Shown here: positions 49,771-62,091 of the stretch, one piece after another
Numbering within the stretch: the first letter of the stretch is position 1
How the letters are laid out: each line of letters opens with the position of its first letter
Source: Ischnura elegans
Lineage: Eukaryota > Arthropoda > Insecta > Odonata > Coenagrionidae
NCBI RefSeq assembly: GCF_921293095.1
Contig: NC_060254.1
Coordinates: 105,052,917-105,116,916, forward strand
Length of the DNA stretch: 64,000 bases
Direction of reading: 5' to 3'
Notes under the pieces: generated by a model
What the model was told of the DNA's origin: nothing
Seen by the model: only the letters and a program-made list of their open reading frames with translations
Database searches by the model: none
Translations under genes and position numbers: made by a program

Positions 49771-51140
49771 AGATAACACGTAATCACATCACAACAGTGC
49801 TGCTGACTGCTGAGAAATCCAATGAAAACAATTCAAGTGCAACTACTCCGCAGCAGATCGGGGAACAGACTGAATGACCGGGACACACGAGAGAACACAC
49901 AACCACGTTGCTGCCGAATTAGAAGACGAAGTCGTTTCTTGGTTACACATGAAATATTTACTACGCAACAAATCAGAACCTCCTTTCTATTTTCTCTGAA
50001 TTTATTTAAGATATAAATTAATAGAATCCGACAATTACGATAGTGACTCTCTAGCGCCATAATGATGCATGGTGAGCGTGAAGCAAACTACGGCTTTACA
50101 ATCTTCCATTTTCCGATATCATGTCTACATCACCTCGTTTTGCCTACGGATTATTTGGATTAAATGGACTACTCGGTGGCCTTTATATTGAATTAGCCCA
50201 TTGTCCCAAAAGATTGTTACGTCATACGTATCCATAAATACTATTACCTTTAGCAAGCACTCATCCAGTGTAACCTTACATTTGTTATGGTTGCCATGGA
50301 GATTTTACTCGCGGCCTGATTGGTTGTAGAAATTTACCATCTGATGAGTAGTAACAACATCTGATTAATTAGTTTCTTTGTACATCTCATTAGTTGGACG
50401 TACATTTGTGAAGCTTAATAGATTTAATGAAAGTGAATCCGCTCATTGATTGGGTTCGCTGCTATCACCTAGCTAAAACTCATGCTTGTTATCTCCCTCA
50501 TATACTAACATAGGTTACCATTAATAACCTAAAATTCATCGTCACATAGTATCATATTATGATGCATTTCACCATCAATTGTACATCATCTAATTCGTTC
50601 ACTTATCTGAAATAAAATCTATCCGAAACTGCAGCCAAAGATCTCTTTAGTTTGTAAAGTTGAGTATGATTACGATTACGATTACGAATCCGGAATCACA
50701 CCATCATTTTTCCATCCCTTACATTGACAGGTTAAGCGATAGGTTTTCAGGGATAATAGTCATCGCTCACTGATCCATCATTTATTATGAATCTCGCGGT
50801 CATTCCCACCGTCCCTTTTTCCATCAGACGCAGGCCAAGAGTGGGGACTCGAACTTCACCTGATGGAATGCACGACGGTGAATTTTTTGCTCGGGTCGCC
50901 CTACTATCTCCATGTGTTTTCTGTGGATGTTTTTAACATTATGGCGACAGATTGACACGTACGAGTTAATGTATCGTGAATGAATGATTTTTGTCGATCG
51001 GAACGTAACACTTATGAATGCATGAACCTAATTTGAACAGGTTCTTTTTCCTGTGCATCCATTCGTATAAGTTGGGTGGTTACACGGTGCATTTTGGCGT
51101 TTATTCTTGCGTTCCTACATTTAGGCCCGTGCGTGTTAAT
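49771..51140. other. Intergenic; short (GATTAC)n tract
   Basis: A GATTAC microsatellite of about three units lies at 50668-50687. No gene recognised. Confidence 0.45.
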
Positions 51141-51149
51141 GTACCGCGC

Positions 51150-51722
51150 AAACAGCCCTTAAGAAATATTTTTGTCAGAGCCCTGAAGATGCTAGGATTC
51201 GTCAAGCGTTTAGTGGGTGGATTTTCGGATGGAAAAAAAGAGGTGCTATTTCGCACTCGCCAGGCCACACCTTGAATATGCAGCGAGCGTATGGGATCTG
51301 GTGCAGAAATACAAAGGAAAGCTGCACGATTCGTAATATACTCGCTTCGGGCGTACAGAAAGTGTTACACAAATGTTAAACAAATTAGGTTGGGAACCGC
51401 TGTAGATTCGAAGGCTGCGCGTTAGACTTGGAATGCTTGAGCAATTGACAATGGATATCTTTCGAAGCGAAAACGGATAACATAATATCAGAGTCCCACC
51501 ACATTTATAGGTCTGACAGAAACGATAAATTGAGAGAGATATTATGCCGAACGGATAGGTATGGGAATTAGTTTTTCCCCTGTCGACAATATCGGACTTT
51601 AATAAATGCTGGGCATTATTTCGTTAGAGCATACCATTTTTATTTATCAACGGCAGGTGACCTAGCACCCCCCTGCCACATGCCTATTCAGACGGCTTGC
51701 TGGTTAGTATGTAGATGTAGAT
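51150..51722 (+). pseudogene. LINE 3' end with RT tail, frameshifted
   Basis: Plus-strand pieces: KMLGFVKRLVGGFSDGKKEV, a frameshift, then ARPHLEYAASVWDLVQKYKG, then (frame change) VTQMLNKLGWEPL and RLGMLEQL. This is the same LINE RT C-terminal segment as at 49.1-49.8 kb but a different copy and orientation. The 3' UTR carries 'gacctagcaccccc' and ends in a TGTAGATGTAGA tail, the usual 3' terminus of this LINE type. Confidence 0.78.
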
Positions 51723-52720
51723 TTAGCTGATCAAAACTATTTTTGGATAATTTAAATTATGTTATGGAAGAGTTCTATAAAAGGGCAACGGACCGTCTAA
51801 ATAACGCCCGGATTACGAGTAACGATTAATTGATGATAAAATGCGCTGGCGTAGAAATTTTTACAAATGCGCTCATTAATGTATGGTGTGCTTTTGAGTT
51901 AATACTTTTCTCTACGCTGACAAGAACGCATGTAATCTTCCTTTTTCATTCCGTTATAATTTTTCACCTGCCCTCTTGTCGATAGTGAGAAATATTGAAA
52001 CTTTTACTTAGCGGTTTCCGAAGTAGATGATATTGGTTCAAAAGAATTTCACAATACAGAGGATAATAATGGTTGCCGAAGATAAGAGTTGAGTGAAATA
52101 ACGTCATATGTTATGCACTGAGAACAATGATAGGAAAACTATTTAGTTGAAGTGATTCTGTATGATTAAAATTAGCTTTTCAATCATTATTTGTCCGTAG
52201 AAAACTGAAATATTAGTTTGTGCTGGTTTTTATGGAAAAAATGAAAAGGGGAACCTTAGTCTAAAGCTGATACAATAATATAAATCTCTATCATTCGAGT
52301 AATTTCATTGGGAATCAGGAAGTACTACTCATTGCCCATGAAAATTACTGGAATATTTGTTGAAACATTGCCACATGAAAAAATCGATCAGAGTTCTTTG
52401 TATACCGCCAATGAATAAATTCATATTAATTTTATATTGTCCGTGAGCGATAAATCTTGCGATGAAAGGAAGTAAGGACCCAAGGAACGCAGTAAATTAC
52501 ATGTTCAACGATAGTTTCATTTGAAATCAAGAACGAAACTCCTCTTCCATTACTATTATGTTTCGTAAAAATTTATGGAAGGTAGCTTACATGCTTGTGA
52601 TAAGCCAACCCTGCCAAACACCTTTTCAGTTTGCTGGCTGGATAGGTGTTTCTTTTTTTACAAGTATACCGGGACTAGCCACGGTGGTACCTTTGCGAGA
52701 GTCACCCACAATACACAAAA
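51723..52720. other. No recognised feature
   Basis: AT-rich sequence without supported ORFs or repeats. Confidence 0.45.
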
Positions 52721-52721
52721 A

Positions 52722-54443
52722 GGGTAGTTTCCTTCATCAAAGAAAACGAAAGGCACTGATTGCGATTCGTTACCCACCATTAGTGTATTCATAATATACA
52801 AATTATTTGGTTTTAGAAATCCCATTTTAGACGAATGGCAATGGTCAATTTTATCCTCATTTGAAAAAGGCCAGATTGGCGCCCATGCGATTCCACTCCA
52901 CGTGACGTCACAGGGACCTAGTTTCTACACGAGAGGATAGGAGGGTCACGTCGTCTGAGATTATCAATGCATACACGAGGCACAGAGCTCAGGGAAACAT
53001 TTGTCATTAATAACCTATTAAAATTGCCTATGGTCGGAAAGTTTACTTCGTTTGATAAGGTATTAATAATCCTTATTTAAGCCAAGCGCTACCTGCCAGC
53101 AAGGTGGTAAAAATGAATAACGAAATTTGTGTGCCGGTACTGTACCGTTATATTATAATACATATACCGTTACAGACTCTCTCAATTTCAATGCAATGGA
53201 TTTTTCAATGTAAACCAACCTCCTCTCCGTGTATGAATATTCGTTTTACTTCCACTTCGTCGATGAGTAAGCACTAACCTTAAAATGGTGTATACAGCAA
53301 TGAAAGCGAGTATTTTTCTTACGGATTGTATACTTCTTTCTGACCGCTTCAAAGTACAAAAGTCTCTTCTTCTCGCTCAGTGGAACCGTGACGAACGATT
53401 TTCCGCTAGCTTTTAGCGTTGTAGAACGACATATTGGCCTAAAACACACTTTATATGTAGATTTTTTTGCTGGCATCCATGCTGCCACGGACATTCAAAT
53501 AATTCAGCAGACGCTGTGAGTCACTGGATTTAAGGACTTTGGGGAGGAGGGTGTTCAGTGCAGAGGAGTGCCCTACGTAAGGCATTGCATTATTGTATCA
53601 ATCATCATATAAGCCTTCGTATTCGATCGTTATTAATTACGACGCGGATCCGAGGCGGCTAGAGCCATTTGAATTTCTTTTGCCAGTCGTAATAAATTGC
53701 TAATTATTCCATGAAAACTATTTGGAGTCACATCGTGAAGGTATTATGACCCAACAGTTAATATTTACCTCATTGTAACTCAACTTTTGTGTCGTAATAC
53801 ATGTCGAAATTTGTGTTTTTCCTTTGAAAGATGGGAATATGCCCTACCGCCAAACCTCGTCAGAATACTGTTAAGTTTTTTTTAATGAATTTAATACAAT
53901 TCGACATGATATCCATCCAGCGTAATATTTTGCTATGATTAAAATACAATGAATTTCCTCTAATTAATAGTTCTTCTCATCAAATTCACTTTTGTATGTA
54001 CCATAACCAATCGTTAATCATGCTATTACATTTTTTATATTGAAGTAGACGTGCACCACTTTTGTATATGCATTTAAAAATCTTGGGAGATCCATTACAA
54101 AGCGGTTATCTAAGATACTGTGCATTTCGAGTGCAGGTAAAACTTAGTTTTTCTTTGAGAAATATAGTTTTTGCTCGAAGCGTTGAATTATCCTCTCAGA
54201 TGATGCGTCGTCTGCATCGAAGCGGCGCGGCGCTCTCGTAACAAGGTCACCTACCGCTGACGTCACACGGCGATTACCCATCATTCATACTTACCCGTCG
54301 CGTTTTTTCGCGCTTGAAATTTTTCACTTTTCATTTGATCCCAAAAAATATATATCGTCATTAAAAAATCTAAAAGCGGGAAATACATACTCCAGGAGTA
54401 AAAATCTTTCGATTAAGGCAATTAAAAAAATTGGAAACCAACC
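52722..54443 (-). mobile_element. Longer copy of the THAP-bearing transposon family
   Basis: The ends GGGTAGTTTCC (plus, left) and GGTTGGTTTCC (minus, right) correspond to those of 30157-30797. Outer blocks (52722-53105 and about 54175-54443) align with the short copy in reverse. The 1.07-kb centre is unique to this copy and contains a THAP-domain exon. At 1.7 kb with no catalytic domain, it is itself probably an internally deleted derivative of an autonomous element. Confidence 0.68.
53246..53476 (-). CDS. THAP zinc-finger exon inside a transposon
   Basis: From an ATG at 53476 the frame gives MPAKKSTYKVCFRPICRSTT, then KSFVTVPLSEKKRLLYFEAV and RFHCCIHHFK. This is a C2CH THAP finger: CxxxxC, the conserved 'VP' turn, an aromatic position (Tyr for the usual Trp), and CxxHF. 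It is about 65 residues to HHFK. Directly after HHFK comes AAG|GTTAGT, a possible splice donor, as in the P-element where the intron also falls near the second ligand pair. The frame runs on to a stop at 53246, and that tail may be intronic. No transposase catalytic region follows before the element ends. The DNA-binding role is inferred from the family. Confidence 0.65.
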   Translation of the reverse strand: MPAKKSTYKVCFRPICRSTTLKASGKSFVTVPLSEKKRLLYFEAVRKKYTIRKKNTRFHCCIHHFKVSAYSSTKWK

Positions 54444-54466
54444 TATTGTGCTAAAACCCACTGAGA

Positions 54467-54516
54467 AAAAAATCATTCGGGGGGATCCGGGTTCGAATCC
54501 TGGCGAATGATTTTTT
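54467..54516 (+). repeat. SINE-like tRNA B box inside a stem-loop
   Basis: AAAAAATCATTCG and CGAATGATTTTTT form a perfect 13-bp stem around a 24-nt loop with GGGTTCGAATCC, a Pol III B box. It sits 23 bp beyond the end of the THAP-bearing element. It is not an intact tRNA: no A box or cloverleaf. Confidence 0.5.
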
Positions 54517-57428
54517 ATCCGTGGATTTTTCGCACAATGATGGCTGGATATTATGCTGATTTAGCATTTGACATCGGGATACATGTCTCACTCTCGTTGG
54601 CGCTAATTTAACTAAACTTTCAATGGGCATTGGAGCTAATCATTCATGACATGAGTTACAGGACAAGACCGTGCCTTTTATTATTTTTTATTCATATACT
54701 TCACCACTGAAGTTGAAACGTTTGAAAAAATATAATATATTTATTCAATTTTTAGCATTTCATACTTTCAATTTCATATTTTTTTCGCAAATGGAGTTTT
54801 CACGCTTATCTTTTACGTGTCCGTACTCGATACTGAAGCCTTTATACAGGTGAAAAATAAGAGAACCGAATATTACTATCATATTATTCTCAAAGTTCCT
54901 CTCATTATAAATTGATAGACCCTTCACTTTCCCCTTGACCTGTAGGCACAACAGAGCCATATTTTTCGGACGTTATTGTAAAATAATGCTTCGATGATTT
55001 ACTACTCCGACTTCCTTATTTCCCTAAAGGATTTTATTTCCGTATTTTTTTCAGCATTCAAGCAAAATATACCACTTTCGTCTGTCAACTATATATTTAC
55101 CTAGTATCGAACAAGCCCATTCCCACGAATATTACATCTTTGGGGGTATCCATTAACCCTTTCGACACAGTGGTGTTGTTGCCTTAGCATGACTTGTGGA
55201 CTGAGCCCCAAGGGTCTCTTCTGTCCCCTCTGTACGGACCATTTTGCAGGACATTGGTTAAGAAGGGTCTCACGGATAATCACACTCCCTCAGCGCCAAT
55301 CATTTTCGACTTTTCCGCATTATCTCGGGCTCAAAGTATAGTTGGTCTTCCTACTTTCCGGGTTGATAGCCCTAGCAGCGGAATTGGTTCCGGGTCAACT
55401 CATGATTAGTTTATGTGAATTTTCTACATGGATAATTGTTGTTTGCCCGTATGTTGCAGTCTTCGAATTCAATTCCTCGGTTTCTTTCTGTGCATTGTCA
55501 ACTTTTGAACGGAGCTCTACCGTCCTAATTAACGGATTTAATGCATCAACAATTTATATGTTGTTGGTCCAGATAAGACTTCGCGTAGCCTCGACCGGCA
55601 TAAAAGGGCAACGAAACGGATATTTACGGCATTCCTTGGCCTGCGTCGGAAAATATGTGACGAATATTTGCAACTTTCGCCTTCTGTGTCATAAACCGTC
55701 CAGACGACTTACTTTTTTAGTAGTGAAAAGGTTAATTAGATGTGGCGTTTAGGAGGGGCGAGAGGGTCGAGTCGATTCTCACCCAATCTCACGTGCGGGA
55801 CCAGGGGGTCCTTGCGAGTATCACGTAATTTTTTTCTAAAACAATGATAAAATATTGCTTTTTAATAAATCTAACGAATGAAGGTTAGATTATGGTATTT
55901 ACACTAAACATACGTTTTCAATTCCGTCGCGATAATAACGCATGGACATGCGTCATGGTTTTAGGTTATTGATTTTTTATTTTACCACTAAGATAACCCG
56001 TGAAATATAGAAATAAGGTTCGCTTGACTGCCTCCTTTGTTTCCAGTATCAAGTTCAACGATTTATGTGAAGAGGGAAGGTAATTTTTATGCAAATATTG
56101 ACTCTGATTATTGATTAAAAATTATCTTCCGTATTAATTTATCCAAAATAAACTAGATAAAGTTAAATCGTGATCTCGGTGGAACAAAGCAACTTTGGAT
56201 TTGTACAAATTGGAATTCAAAGAATCATGTTCAACTTGTAATTTTATACTATATCGTGTGGTCAATAAAATCATTTTTTTTAGTTATATATTTAAATTTT
56301 GCTGCCTGCCTATTTTTTAAAACAAAAAAATTGATACGGTGTAATAATTCCAAAAATGTTTGTTTGCTATGTATTTCTTTGGTACTGCTTATTCTACGAA
56401 TTCTCTAGTGTTGCTATTATAATACTTAAAGTTATATATTTCTAAGTCAGTTTACATATTTATACAAATCTTTCACTGCTAAAATAAAGTGGATATAAAG
56501 AATTCCACATTAAAGTACAATGATTTCATCTGTTACGAGAGATTTTAATATACCTACCCTATTCAATATCACTTTAGAAAGCTCCCAAAAAAATAGACTT
56601 GTTTAAAAGTCACTAAACAAATATGTGAATTTCTATAGAATTTTTTGGGTGTCCTTCTTTTTAAATAAACAGCCTTTGTTTTAGCATCCATTCCCACGAT
56701 TTATACAGACAGACGGGTATAATATTTTTAGTCATTCCAACTCAATTTCAAAAATGCTTGTCCCGTAGGGTGTCAGATTTTGATGAATTCATGGTTGATA
56801 GTTTATAGTTGAACCTGTAGGTCATACTACTACGATATAGACTACCAGTCTACGAGTACACGTCTATACACTAGTATTAAAAGTAATCGGAAAGCCGCAC
56901 GGGAGAAAAAGTAAACGTTCAAATATTTCCAAAAAATATCATTCAGGAGTTGATTTATATTTAATTTATGTGATTCTAAGGCAATGATTGAGCCTGCATT
57001 CTAAAGATTAAATGCTTGGGCCACTTCCGAGATGGGTTATTTGAAAAAAGTTGATTTGTTGAACAATGTTTTAAATATTTAGACATAACAATAATAGATA
57101 GGTGCACTCTAGCAATATTTTACTCAAAGTGACTACCGAAAGGACTTATCACTAAAATAAGCAATAAATAATGTCTCTACGACAATTTGATAGTTAAATT
57201 GTTGGATTTATATGATTTAGCGCAATTTTTTTAGAAAAATAATCGGTAAACTATTAAAACCACATATAAAAAAAAGATCTCACGGTATTTAGTGTGTGGT
57301 TGATGAAGACCCATACAGGTATCAAAATCTCAGTCTCTTAGGGACAAACGCTTGTTGAATTAAGGTGTATTGACCCATGTTTAATAATCTAACCCCCGAA
57401 TTTAACTTAATTTTTTGCTCTCTTCTAG
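54517..57428. other. Intron or intergenic; possible decayed ORF
   Basis: On the minus strand 55740-55100, frames interrupted by several stops give IVDALNPLIRTVELRSKVDN and KTATYGQTTIIHVENSHKL. This looks like a decayed protein-coding relic, probably a TE, but I do not recognise it. The rest is AT-rich with nothing supported. Confidence 0.3.
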
Positions 57429-57530
57429 GTGCAGCCAATCCCCGGACATGAGGGGAAGAATGAAAGGTGGAGCAGGAAGAATAAAGAAGAGAAGAAGACG
57501 ATGGCCTCGCGGGACATCCAATGCTAATTC
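57429..57530 (+). other. GA-rich exon-like block, related to the 58-59 kb units
   Basis: Preceded by 'ttgctctcttctag'. It aligns with the repeated exon at 58862 ('gaagaatgaa', 'ggaagaa', 'gaagac', 'atggc(c/a)tcgcgg'), so it looks like an older paralogue of that exon. The donor is unclear. Confidence 0.4.
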
Positions 57531-58861
57531 CTTTTATGTTATTCGGAGAGATTTGACTCGAATTTTAATCCTCATTTTTGCTCTTTCAATTTCAGAATGA
57601 ATATTGAAGAGTATGAACACCATTCATCGACTTGAGTTGAAGGCTGGTAAGAGTGCAGTTTTCCTCGGGCGCTGTGCATTGCCGTATATTTTCATCAGGT
57701 TTACATCAGGTAATCTTGAACGTGAAATGGTAAAATACAGAAGACCTAGACCACACAACAGGAGTTTTGAGAGACTCCTGGTGGAAAGTGAATTCACCCT
57801 CGATTATCAAAGCACGAGCTCTAGGTATCAAAAGTGCACGAAAGGTAACGGCTCGAAGGAGCAAGTTTAAAAAGGTTTCGAAACAGCGCTGAAACAAAGG
57901 TACCACAAAGTGCACTTTCAAGTTATTTACTACGAATGAGACCGGTCCCAGGAGACATAGAATGCATTCTTAGGTAGGAATTCCACGTGGGTATTTTTGT
58001 TTGTAGTTTTTTTTAAGGTATTTGGGTGGGTTTTGTACTAACACCATTTATTGCAGGAGTGAAGAATGAAGAAAGAAGACGTAGCTGAGGCCCCGAAGAT
58101 TGAAGACATCGAAGGGGGCCTCGAAGAATGAAGAGGGAAGATAATGTTTGTGTGTATCGGGAATGAGTGGATATTGATAATCACTCGCCTGAACTGGGTT
58201 TACTTTTTTTGTATTTAATTGTAACATGTCTGTAACTCCTTCCCTTCCAGCCATGAAGATTGAAGACATCAAATTGAGCTCGAAGAACGGCAAGAATACG
58301 AGAACGTGTGTTTTTTCATCTATCGTGTGATTTCGTGTGATATTTTTCTGCGTGTGATGATTTATATTTGCGTGTGCTGCGAGTATTTTTCCGTTGCGTC
58401 GCGTTAGGGTTTGCGTGTTAGTGTTATTTATTTATTTGTTTGTGCATGCACTAATCTTACCTCTTCACAGATTCAAGCCATCGCTGGACTTAGAGGAAGG
58501 AAGAGTGAAGACTGCACGAAGAAGAGGAGATTGAAGACGCAAGTATTCACGGAAGAAAGAAGAGAAGCATCGTAAGAAGACGTGTGCGATATTTGCGGCT
58601 TAGTTTTGGGCCCTTATGGCCAATGAAAAAAAAATATGCGTAAGGCTAGGCGTTTATTCCGTGCGTTAGTTTTAGTTATTTTTTGCCGCGGTTTTGCATT
58701 ACGGATTCCATTGCGTCATTCAGGAATGTGGCTGTGGCTAGGTAGGAAATTTATGATTTCCTATCGATGCCATTGTCTCGTTCTTGTGTGATGCTTTGGA
58801 GCGGTGCAAATCCTCGGAAGGGTTATTTATTTGTGTATGCACTAACCCGCTCTCTCCCTAG

Positions 58862-59001
58862 GTCCGCAAGCCATCGCTGGATGTGAAGAGAAGAATGAAG
58901 ATTCATCGGAAGAACAGAAGACAGAAGAGGATGGCATCGCGGTACCAGAAGAAGGCGACATCTTAGCTTTGGGCCCTTTAGGCCAATGAACATAAATTTG
59001 C
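58862..59001 (+). other. Repeated 140-bp exon, unit 2
   Basis: One frame reads VRKPSLDVKRRMKIHRKNRR, then QKRMASRYQKKATS and a stop before the donor. This Lys/Arg-rich frame persists in unit 3. It could equally be a non-coding exon rich in GAA-type splicing-enhancer motifs. Confidence 0.4.
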
Positions 59002-59222
59002 GTAAGGCTAGGCGTTTTATCCGTGCGTTAGCTTTAGTTTTTTGTGCCGTGGGTTTGCATTACAAATTCCATTGCGTCATGCAGGAATGTGGCTGTGACT
59101 AGGTAGGAAATTCATGATTTCCTATCGATGCCATTGTCTCGTTCTTGTGTGATGCTTTGGAGCGGTGCAAATCCTCGGAAGGGTTATTTATTTGTGTATG
59201 CACTAACCCGCTCTCTCCCTAG

Positions 59223-59362
59223 GTCCGCAAGCCATCGCTGGATGTGAAGAGAAGAATGAAGATTCATCGGAAGAATAGAAGACAGAAGAGGATGGCATCG
59301 CGGAACCAGAAGAAGGCGACATCTTAGCTTTGGGCCCTTTAGGCCAATGAACATAAATTTGC
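59223..59362 (+). other. Repeated 140-bp exon, unit 3
   Basis: Nearly identical to unit 2, same acceptor and GTAAGG donor. The same basic frame changes only at MASRY to MASRN. Confidence 0.4.
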
Positions 59363-59583
59363 GTAAGGCTAGGCGTTTTTTCCGTGCGTTAGCTTTAGTT
59401 TTTTGTGCCGTGGTTTTGCATTACAAATTCCATTGCGTCATGCAGGAATGTGGCTGTGACTAGGTAGGAAAATCATGATTTCCTATCGATGCCATTGTCT
59501 CGTTCTTGTGTGATGCTTTGGAGTGGTGCAAATCCTCGGAAGGGTTATTTATTTGTGTATGCACTAACCCGCTCTCTCCCTAG

Positions 59584-62091
59584 GTCCGCAAGCCATCGCT
59601 TGACATGCTGAGAAAAGGAGAAAGAAGACACTTGGAAGAAGATGGGATGGTGCACCTCACCGAGCCGGCTTCTTGCGGCTCTACAGGAGTTGCAGCAGAT
59701 AAGGAGCGGTATGATCTCATAATATTCATTCAAATTTGGTTCATTTTTCCCATATAAATTTTTTAATTAACGAGTTGTTTGAGAATGTTCAATGTTACAT
59801 TCATTAGCGGAACTCAATTGTGCTTACACTGAACTTCTAATTTGTTCATAATGCCATTAAAATGAACAAATGAACTTAGTATCCTCCTCAATTTAGTCAT
59901 TGACTAATCAGTTTGAAAATTGTACTTGGTACTTAGTAACTGGAAGTGATTTATAATTTTATGGATCTATTCTAACTTAGAATTGAATTGAAAAGTTATG
60001 AAAAAATATTTCCAATGGGCAAAATATTTTTTTTGCCAACATTTTTCTGGATGACTTATAATAACACATAAACGTATTTTCTTTACAAATGTTTTCGAGT
60101 CAAAATATCACCTCCCTTAAAAGTCTTCGCAAAATATTTTCAAATTATAAAGCAGACCAAATAACTTTTATTTGTAATTAGTATCTAATTATCTGCTTAT
60201 TCATAACAAATGATATTTTCCATCATGATTTTTCACTCTGAATCAGAGTTATTTAACTTTTTTAGTTTTTGAAAGGTTACCCATTTCAAAATCTGTCCTT
60301 CATTTTTCCTATTCAAGGGAGATATAGTTCCATTCAATTGGAATCATTTTATAAAAATAAGTATTATTAATTAATAGAATATTATTTTAATTTCCTCTGC
60401 AATACGGGAAACGTTATTTTACACCCCAAGTTTTTTAAATCTAATTCAAAGGTGAGCATATTCTCACTGTGACGCCCATGCGCCATAAGAAAATATATCG
60501 ATTGAATCGGCCATGAGGCCGATTTTCAAGCGTATTGGTTTGTCTCTTTATGAGTGTTCGTTTTTTTCAATTACAGAGTTCGATGGATCGTATTGTGTGA
60601 GTTGACTACTCGAGGCCTCGATGAAAGCACGTGCAAAGAGATCGAAAGAATACAGCTCGTTGCCGCAAGCAGACGGTAAGATTTCACTCGTTTCTCTTCC
60701 AAGTTTTGAGTTCAGTTCAGAACCAATATTTAGTGATCACATAGGTACACTATGATTTTTACATTCAGGAACCTCGATGATAAAAGTAACGATTGCGTGA
60801 GAAAATAAGTTAATATTTTCACATTTCCTACGCGAAAATATTTAATTCAACCGCACCCAAAATTAAAAGTTCGCGCTTTTTTTGTAAGACTCACAAAACT
60901 AAAATCCTGCGCTGAATCTCAAGGCATTGATTGGTTGGCGACGACGATAGCGTTTGCTTTCATATATTTCGATTTGAAACTTCATTCCTGAGAAACTATA
61001 TAATTCGAATGAAGGACAGTTATGGGAATTGTCGTCAATCTATCATAAGTATATACTTTGCTGTTTAATTTTTTCATTGTAATACGGAGGTCGAGGTTTC
61101 CATATTGGCCTTGCTTTTAGTAACTCAGCATCCGTCATGCGCGCTCAAGTAATAACTTCCTCGGAGACCCTATCTGAGTGAAACATGAGATTCCGGTCAT
61201 ATTTTCTACCTATCTGAATTTTCCGTGAAATGTATATTCCGAGTATAAGTGCCATATTTTAAAAAAAGTCGCAAAAATAATGTAATGATACTCATTTTTG
61301 TTTAATTTTGGGTACTTATTTTCCGTTGACGCTTTTTTCCTTGCTGTTAAATATTTATTAAGCCAATGGTGTCAGGAAATTCAGTATATATTTTTCATTT
61401 TTTTCGGCTGTTTTGTTTCTGATGTGATTACTTAGACCTCTGGTTCTTTGCATGATCTTGAGAAATAATTTATATTATTTCTTTCGTATCATTAGACTTA
61501 AATATTAAATTAATTTCCCACAAGAAATTATTAATAATACATTCTCCTGGATAGCTGTTTTATCCTTAATAAGGATGCCATATTTGTAACTTCTGTTTTC
61601 GTCTTTTTAAATAATTTCATCGTGTTGATTTTTATAATTTCATTATTGTTTTCCATTTCATAAAATAGTACATAAATTTTTGCTATCAATTTTTAGTAAA
61701 ACCCATGAAGTACAAGTAGGTCGTAAAAAAAGTTATATTAATAACACACTCAGCTCACTGTAATGATTACCGGGAAAATTTTTAATATTGCCCAATATAT
61801 CTTTAAAATTTTTAATGAATAAAGAAAATACATTGAAATATCGCCGATTTGATAAGCGTCAAAGAATTTGGAATTACACACTCTTGCATTTTTTTAATTT
61901 TAAAAATTTCTACACGCTTAAAAATTAATATTTTCTAAACGTCTTTCTCGAAATGATATTTCTGAGCTGAGAGTCAACTTTTTATGTCTCTCCTTTGTTG
62001 GATTATGAGAATTTTTTTGTTATATTACCACAGGTCAAGCTTGTGGACAACGACAGCGATTGCTTTTGGAGACAACTGTTCAGGTCCATGA
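59584..62091 (+). CDS. Predicted three-exon 3' part of an unknown gene
   Basis: Exon 59584-59708 (acceptor ctctccctag, donor GCG|GTATGA) reads VRKPSLDMLRKGERRHLEED and on to ASCGSTGVAADKE with no stop, ending in 2 nt. Exon 60577-60675 (acceptor tttcaattacag, donor ACG|GTAAGA) starts with 1 nt, keeps the frame (VRWIVLCELTTRGLDESTCK, EIERIQLVAAS) and again ends in 2 nt. Exon 3 begins at 62034 after 'tattaccacag' and reads SSLWTTTAIAFGDN to a stop at 62089-62091. Matching phases across two introns are the evidence. No domain was recognised. An alternative frame of exon 3 (VKLVDNDSDCFWRQLFRSMK) is also open. The 5' end would join the repeated exons upstream. Confidence 0.38.

Larger units (their letters stand above)
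58471..59583 (+). repeat. Exon-plus-intron tandem array, 361-bp period
   Basis: Units start at 58471 (diverged), 58862, 59223 and 59584 (last exon only). Spacing between the last three is exactly 361 bp. Each has an acceptor (in the later units 'ctaacccgctctctccctag'), a purine-rich block with GAAGA motifs, a donor (TTTGC|GTAAGG in units 2 and 3) and about 221 bp of intron-like sequence. Units 2 and 3 differ at few bases, so the duplication is recent. Two GA-rich blocks with acceptors just upstream (58057 and 58251) may be more distant members. Confidence 0.75.

Noticed and set aside
54467-54516. tRNA gene
   Set aside because: Only a B-box-like core is present; the surrounding 13-bp stem and missing A box, D arm and acceptor do not make a cloverleaf.
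55342-55752. 136-codon plus-strand frame
   Set aside because: No domain or splice context. The opposite strand reads more like a decayed protein, so this is probably an antisense frame.
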